Of a DNA stretch of 19,032 nt, positions 17,396 through 19,032 are shown piece by piece. The notes under the pieces were generated by a model. It searched no databases, was not told the origin of the DNA, and was given only the letters and a program-made list of their open reading frames with translations. The stretch is from Roseibacillus sp. Lineage in GTDB: Bacteria > Verrucomicrobiota > Verrucomicrobiae > Verrucomicrobiales > Akkermansiaceae. The position numbers were made by a program, and so were the translations under genes. Location of the stretch: positions 60,298-79,329 of the forward strand of contig PBNG01000014.1 of NCBI GenBank assembly GCA_002723015.1, written 5' to 3'. Every line of letters begins with the position of its first letter. Positions within the stretch are counted from its first letter, which is position 1.

Positions 17396-17412
17396 GTGGG
17401 GACCCTAGGGGA

Positions 17413-17454
17413 GTGCTACAAAACCTGCAATAGGTAATGTTGGAAAAGTAGCAC
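17413..17454. promoter_or_regulatory. Candidate BlaI-type operator: inverted repeat GTGCTAC...GTAGCAC
   Basis: GTGCTAC (17413-17419) and GTAGCAC (17448-17454) are perfect 7-bp inverted arms separated by 28 bp, in the 103-bp region between the divergent repressor and lipoprotein genes. The half-site contains CTAC followed by A, resembling the ACTACA half-sites of BlaI/MecI operators. Those are usually close together, so the wide spacing here could mean two separate half-operators bracketing a minus-strand promoter. No strong -35/-10 pair is visible. On the plus strand TTGACG at 17462-17467 resembles a -35 but lacks a good -10. Confidence 0.5.
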
Positions 17455-17498
17455 AAAATAATTGACGTCTGCTTGGAATTGCTGCTTTTCTAGCATAG

Positions 17499-18386
17499 AT
17501 GAGAGTAAAAGAGTCCTCTTCGCTGGGCGGTGTTGCCGGGTTTCTTGCGAGCCTTGCGGTCGGGCTTTCGATCTTTCTGAACAGTTGCACCAATATTGAC
17601 TCCATGCCGCCCGGCGTGGAGTCAGCCGCGGCGGCACGGAATCTGCCAGTGGGGGATTCGTCGAGCCCCCGTTCGTTGGATTCCCCCGGGGACAATGCCC
17701 TCGCGGCCTCGCCGGAATACTTCCGCAGGCCGAGTTCGCGTCCGGGCTATGCGACCTCATGGGGTCCCTCTCTCCCCTCGCGGATGACTTACACGAGTTT
17801 CCGGCGGGAGAACGATACCCCTCACGGCGGCATCTCCAGTATTTACTACAATGACAAACAGGGAGTGGACGAGATGACCGGCAGAGATTACTACACTTCG
17901 ACTGGAAGAAAGCGAGCTGCCAACGGCTTGGTGGAATGGGGTATGCGGAGCGGATTTGGAATCCTCCGCAACTACCATTCGAGGGGTAAGCGATACGTGG
18001 TTGGTCGCAGGAACTCGAAATATTCCATTTCGCTTAAAAATAACTCCCGATCCCGCCTTGAGGTTGTCGTTAGCGTGGACGGACTGGACGTGGTTGATGG
18101 AAAGCCTGCCAGCGTGCGGAAACGTGGCTACATTCTCTCTCCGGAACAGACCATTGAGATCAGGGGGTGGCGGTCAAGTGAGGAGGAGGTTGCGTCCTTC
18201 ATGTTTTCTTCGATGGTCGGATCCTACTCTCACCTCAGGCATGGCGAGACCGGTAATGTTGGAGTCGTGGGGCTTGCGGTTTTTACGGAGAGAGGAATTG
18301 ATCCCTGGAGTGGTCGGGCAGCTGATGCCGCTCGCCGGTTTTCGGCCTCTCCGTTTGCGGAATCTCCCCTTCGCCGGGCACGATAG
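17499..18386 (+). CDS. Putative lipoprotein of unknown function, 295 aa
   Basis: An N-terminal hydrophobic segment (about 12-27) is followed by a lipobox-like LNSC with Cys30, so it is probably a lipoprotein anchored facing the periplasm. Residues 31-100 are low in structure and rich in Ser, Pro and Ala. The better conserved-looking part is about 165-275: it starts with YSISLKNNSRSRLEVVVSV, then DGLDVVDGKPAS, KRGYILSPEQTIEIRGW and FMFSSM, and ends in VGVVGLAVFTERG. I recall similar stretches in conserved hypothetical proteins, but no function is known to me. It looks like a beta-sandwich. The ATG at 17499 has no Shine-Dalgarno. It shares the upstream region with the BlaI gene and may belong to that regulon. 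Confidence 0.75.
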   Translation: MRVKESSSLGGVAGFLASLAVGLSIFLNSCTNIDSMPPGVESAAAARNLPVGDSSSPRSLDSPGDNALAASPEYFRRPSSRPGYATSWGPSLPSRMTYTSFRRENDTPHGGISSIYYNDKQGVDEMTGRDYYTSTGRKRAANGLVEWGMRSGFGILRNYHSRGKRYVVGRRNSKYSISLKNNSRSRLEVVVSVDGLDVVDGKPASVRKRGYILSPEQTIEIRGWRSSEEEVASFMFSSMVGSYSHLRHGETGNVGVVGLAVFTERGIDPWSGRAADAARRFSASPFAESPLRRAR

Positions 18387-18398
18387 GTGCCGGTATGA

Positions 18399-18905
18399 TC
18401 AGGCTCCCGGCCGGGTTTCGGGGACGGGATCTTCCTTGGTGTCATAGAGTTCAAAGCCGCAGCGCTGATAGTTTGGCAGGGCCCTCGGGTGATCCTGGTC
18501 GCAGGTATGCAGCCAGACGTGATTCACGGCGCCAATCGTCCAAGCGTACCGTACGACCAGTTCAAGAGATGGTCTGCCCAGGCCTGTGCCGAGGCTGGAG
18601 CCGAGAAGCCCGAAGCTGAGGATTTCCACGTCTCCATTGCGATTGATCATTTCGCCGTAGCCGATCTCCTGACCATCAAGAATCAGCACCACCGTGCTGA
18701 CTGGGTTGGAGTTTAGATATTCGTTCCAGCGCTCTGTAGTCCAGTCGGCACACGCATTCCAGTTCCATGCCTTACCTACTTCCCGGTAGAAGCGTTTGTT
18801 GATGGAGCCGTCGGGTGGGTCGATGACGCTCAGACATAATCCCGCTCTTGGTGGGCCTACCGCCAGGTCGTCGGGGGAGTTCATGTGCAGATAGTAAGTC
18901 CTCAC
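18399..18905 (-). CDS. GNAT-family N-acetyltransferase, 168 aa
   Basis: The GNAT fold is recognisable. A substrate-side strand VVLILDGQEIGYGEM leads to strand beta4 DVEILSFGLL (92-101). The acetyl-CoA pyrophosphate loop SSLGTGLGRPSL lies at about 103-114. VWLHTCDQDHP (130-140) is followed by ALPNYQRCGFELYDT (142-156), the usual motif-B end with Asn, Tyr and GF. Substrate cannot be told from sequence; small-molecule acetylation or protein N-terminal acetylation are the family options. The start is GTG at 18905, with a later in-frame ATG at 18884 as an alternative; neither has a good ribosome site. It is convergent with the lipoprotein gene, 12 bp apart, and no terminator is visible between them. 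Confidence 0.82.
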   Translation of the reverse strand: MRTYYLHMNSPDDLAVGPPRAGLCLSVIDPPDGSINKRFYREVGKAWNWNACADWTTERWNEYLNSNPVSTVVLILDGQEIGYGEMINRNGDVEILSFGLLGSSLGTGLGRPSLELVVRYAWTIGAVNHVWLHTCDQDHPRALPNYQRCGFELYDTKEDPVPETRPGA

Positions 18906-18999
18906 TAAGGCTGAGCATGCAAGTGCTCCCTGGGGATTGCGAGTCCCGGAAATGATGCGCGGGCTGGAGTTGTCTGCATGGATTGATTTCTGTTGTACT

Positions 19000-19032
19000 T
19001 TAGGCTTCCACGGTCATGCCGCTGCGTTCTAA
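19000..19032 (-). CDS. Possible C-terminal end of an upstream gene (10 codons plus stop)
   Basis: On the minus strand the right edge reads LERSGMTVEA followed by TAA at 19002-19000. It is open to the edge, so it may be the tail of a gene lying beyond the window. Ten codons are too few to identify anything. The 94 bp between this stop and the GNAT start show no clear promoter or terminator. Confidence 0.2.
   Translation of the reverse strand, partial: LERSGMTVEA

Noticed and set aside
17403..17410. CCCTAGGG palindrome just upstream of the BlaI start
   Set aside because: Only 8 bp, overlapping the probable ribosome-binding region; easily chance, and unlike a BlaI half-site.
1..19032. CRISPR arrays, tRNA or rRNA genes, insertion sequences or prophage genes
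   Set aside because: No regularly spaced repeats, RNA-gene signatures, transposase or phage motifs were seen on either strand.

Overview
The window is about 19 kb of moderately GC-rich bacterial DNA. It most likely comes from a member of the Planctomycetes-Verrucomicrobia-Chlamydiae group, and Verrucomicrobia is my preference. The evidence is three tandem pairs of planctomycete-type cytochrome/PSD1 proteins (DUF1549 and DUF1553) with twin-arginine DUF1501 proteins, families heavily expanded in that group. Many genes lack an obvious Shine-Dalgarno sequence, and TTG and GTG starts occur. The lineage is an inference from gene content, not a phylogeny.

Positions 1-12967, all on the minus strand, hold the PSD1/DUF1501 cluster. 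In transcription order it runs: PSD1 protein with an inserted beta-rich domain (12967-9890), DUF1501 protein interrupted by a frameshift in a G7 run (9882-8420), short-type PSD1 protein (8173-6194), DUF1501 protein (6194-4878), WD40 protein (4881-3808), PSD1 protein (3752-1395), and a DUF1501 protein cut by the left edge (1366-1). Within each unit the genes overlap or nearly touch. Each PSD1 gene is followed by its own DUF1501 gene, and the two subtypes pair consistently. The likely job is a set of exported oxidoreductase or hydrolase-like complexes, but the biochemistry of these families is essentially unknown.

Positions 13063-15070, also minus, hold a GHMP kinase closely resembling plant glucuronokinase, followed by a GalU-type nucleotidyltransferase. 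Together they could convert free glucuronate to UDP-glucuronate, a route best known from plants. A BtpA-family TIM-barrel protein is divergent from them (15146-15952, plus).

Positions 15991-17395, minus, hold a BlaI-type repressor followed by an M56 (BlaR1-like) membrane metallopeptidase that lacks a penicillin-binding sensor domain. A divergent lipoprotein gene (17499-18386, plus) shares the 103-bp upstream region, which contains a perfect 7-bp inverted repeat with arms 28 bp apart, a candidate operator. A GNAT acetyltransferase (18905-18399, minus) ends the window. The last 33 bases may carry the end of another minus-strand gene.

No rRNA, tRNA, CRISPR array, transposase or phage gene was recognised. 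No gene-free stretch exceeds 300 bases. The longest, 8174-8419 (246 bases), holds only a short hairpin flanked by direct repeats.
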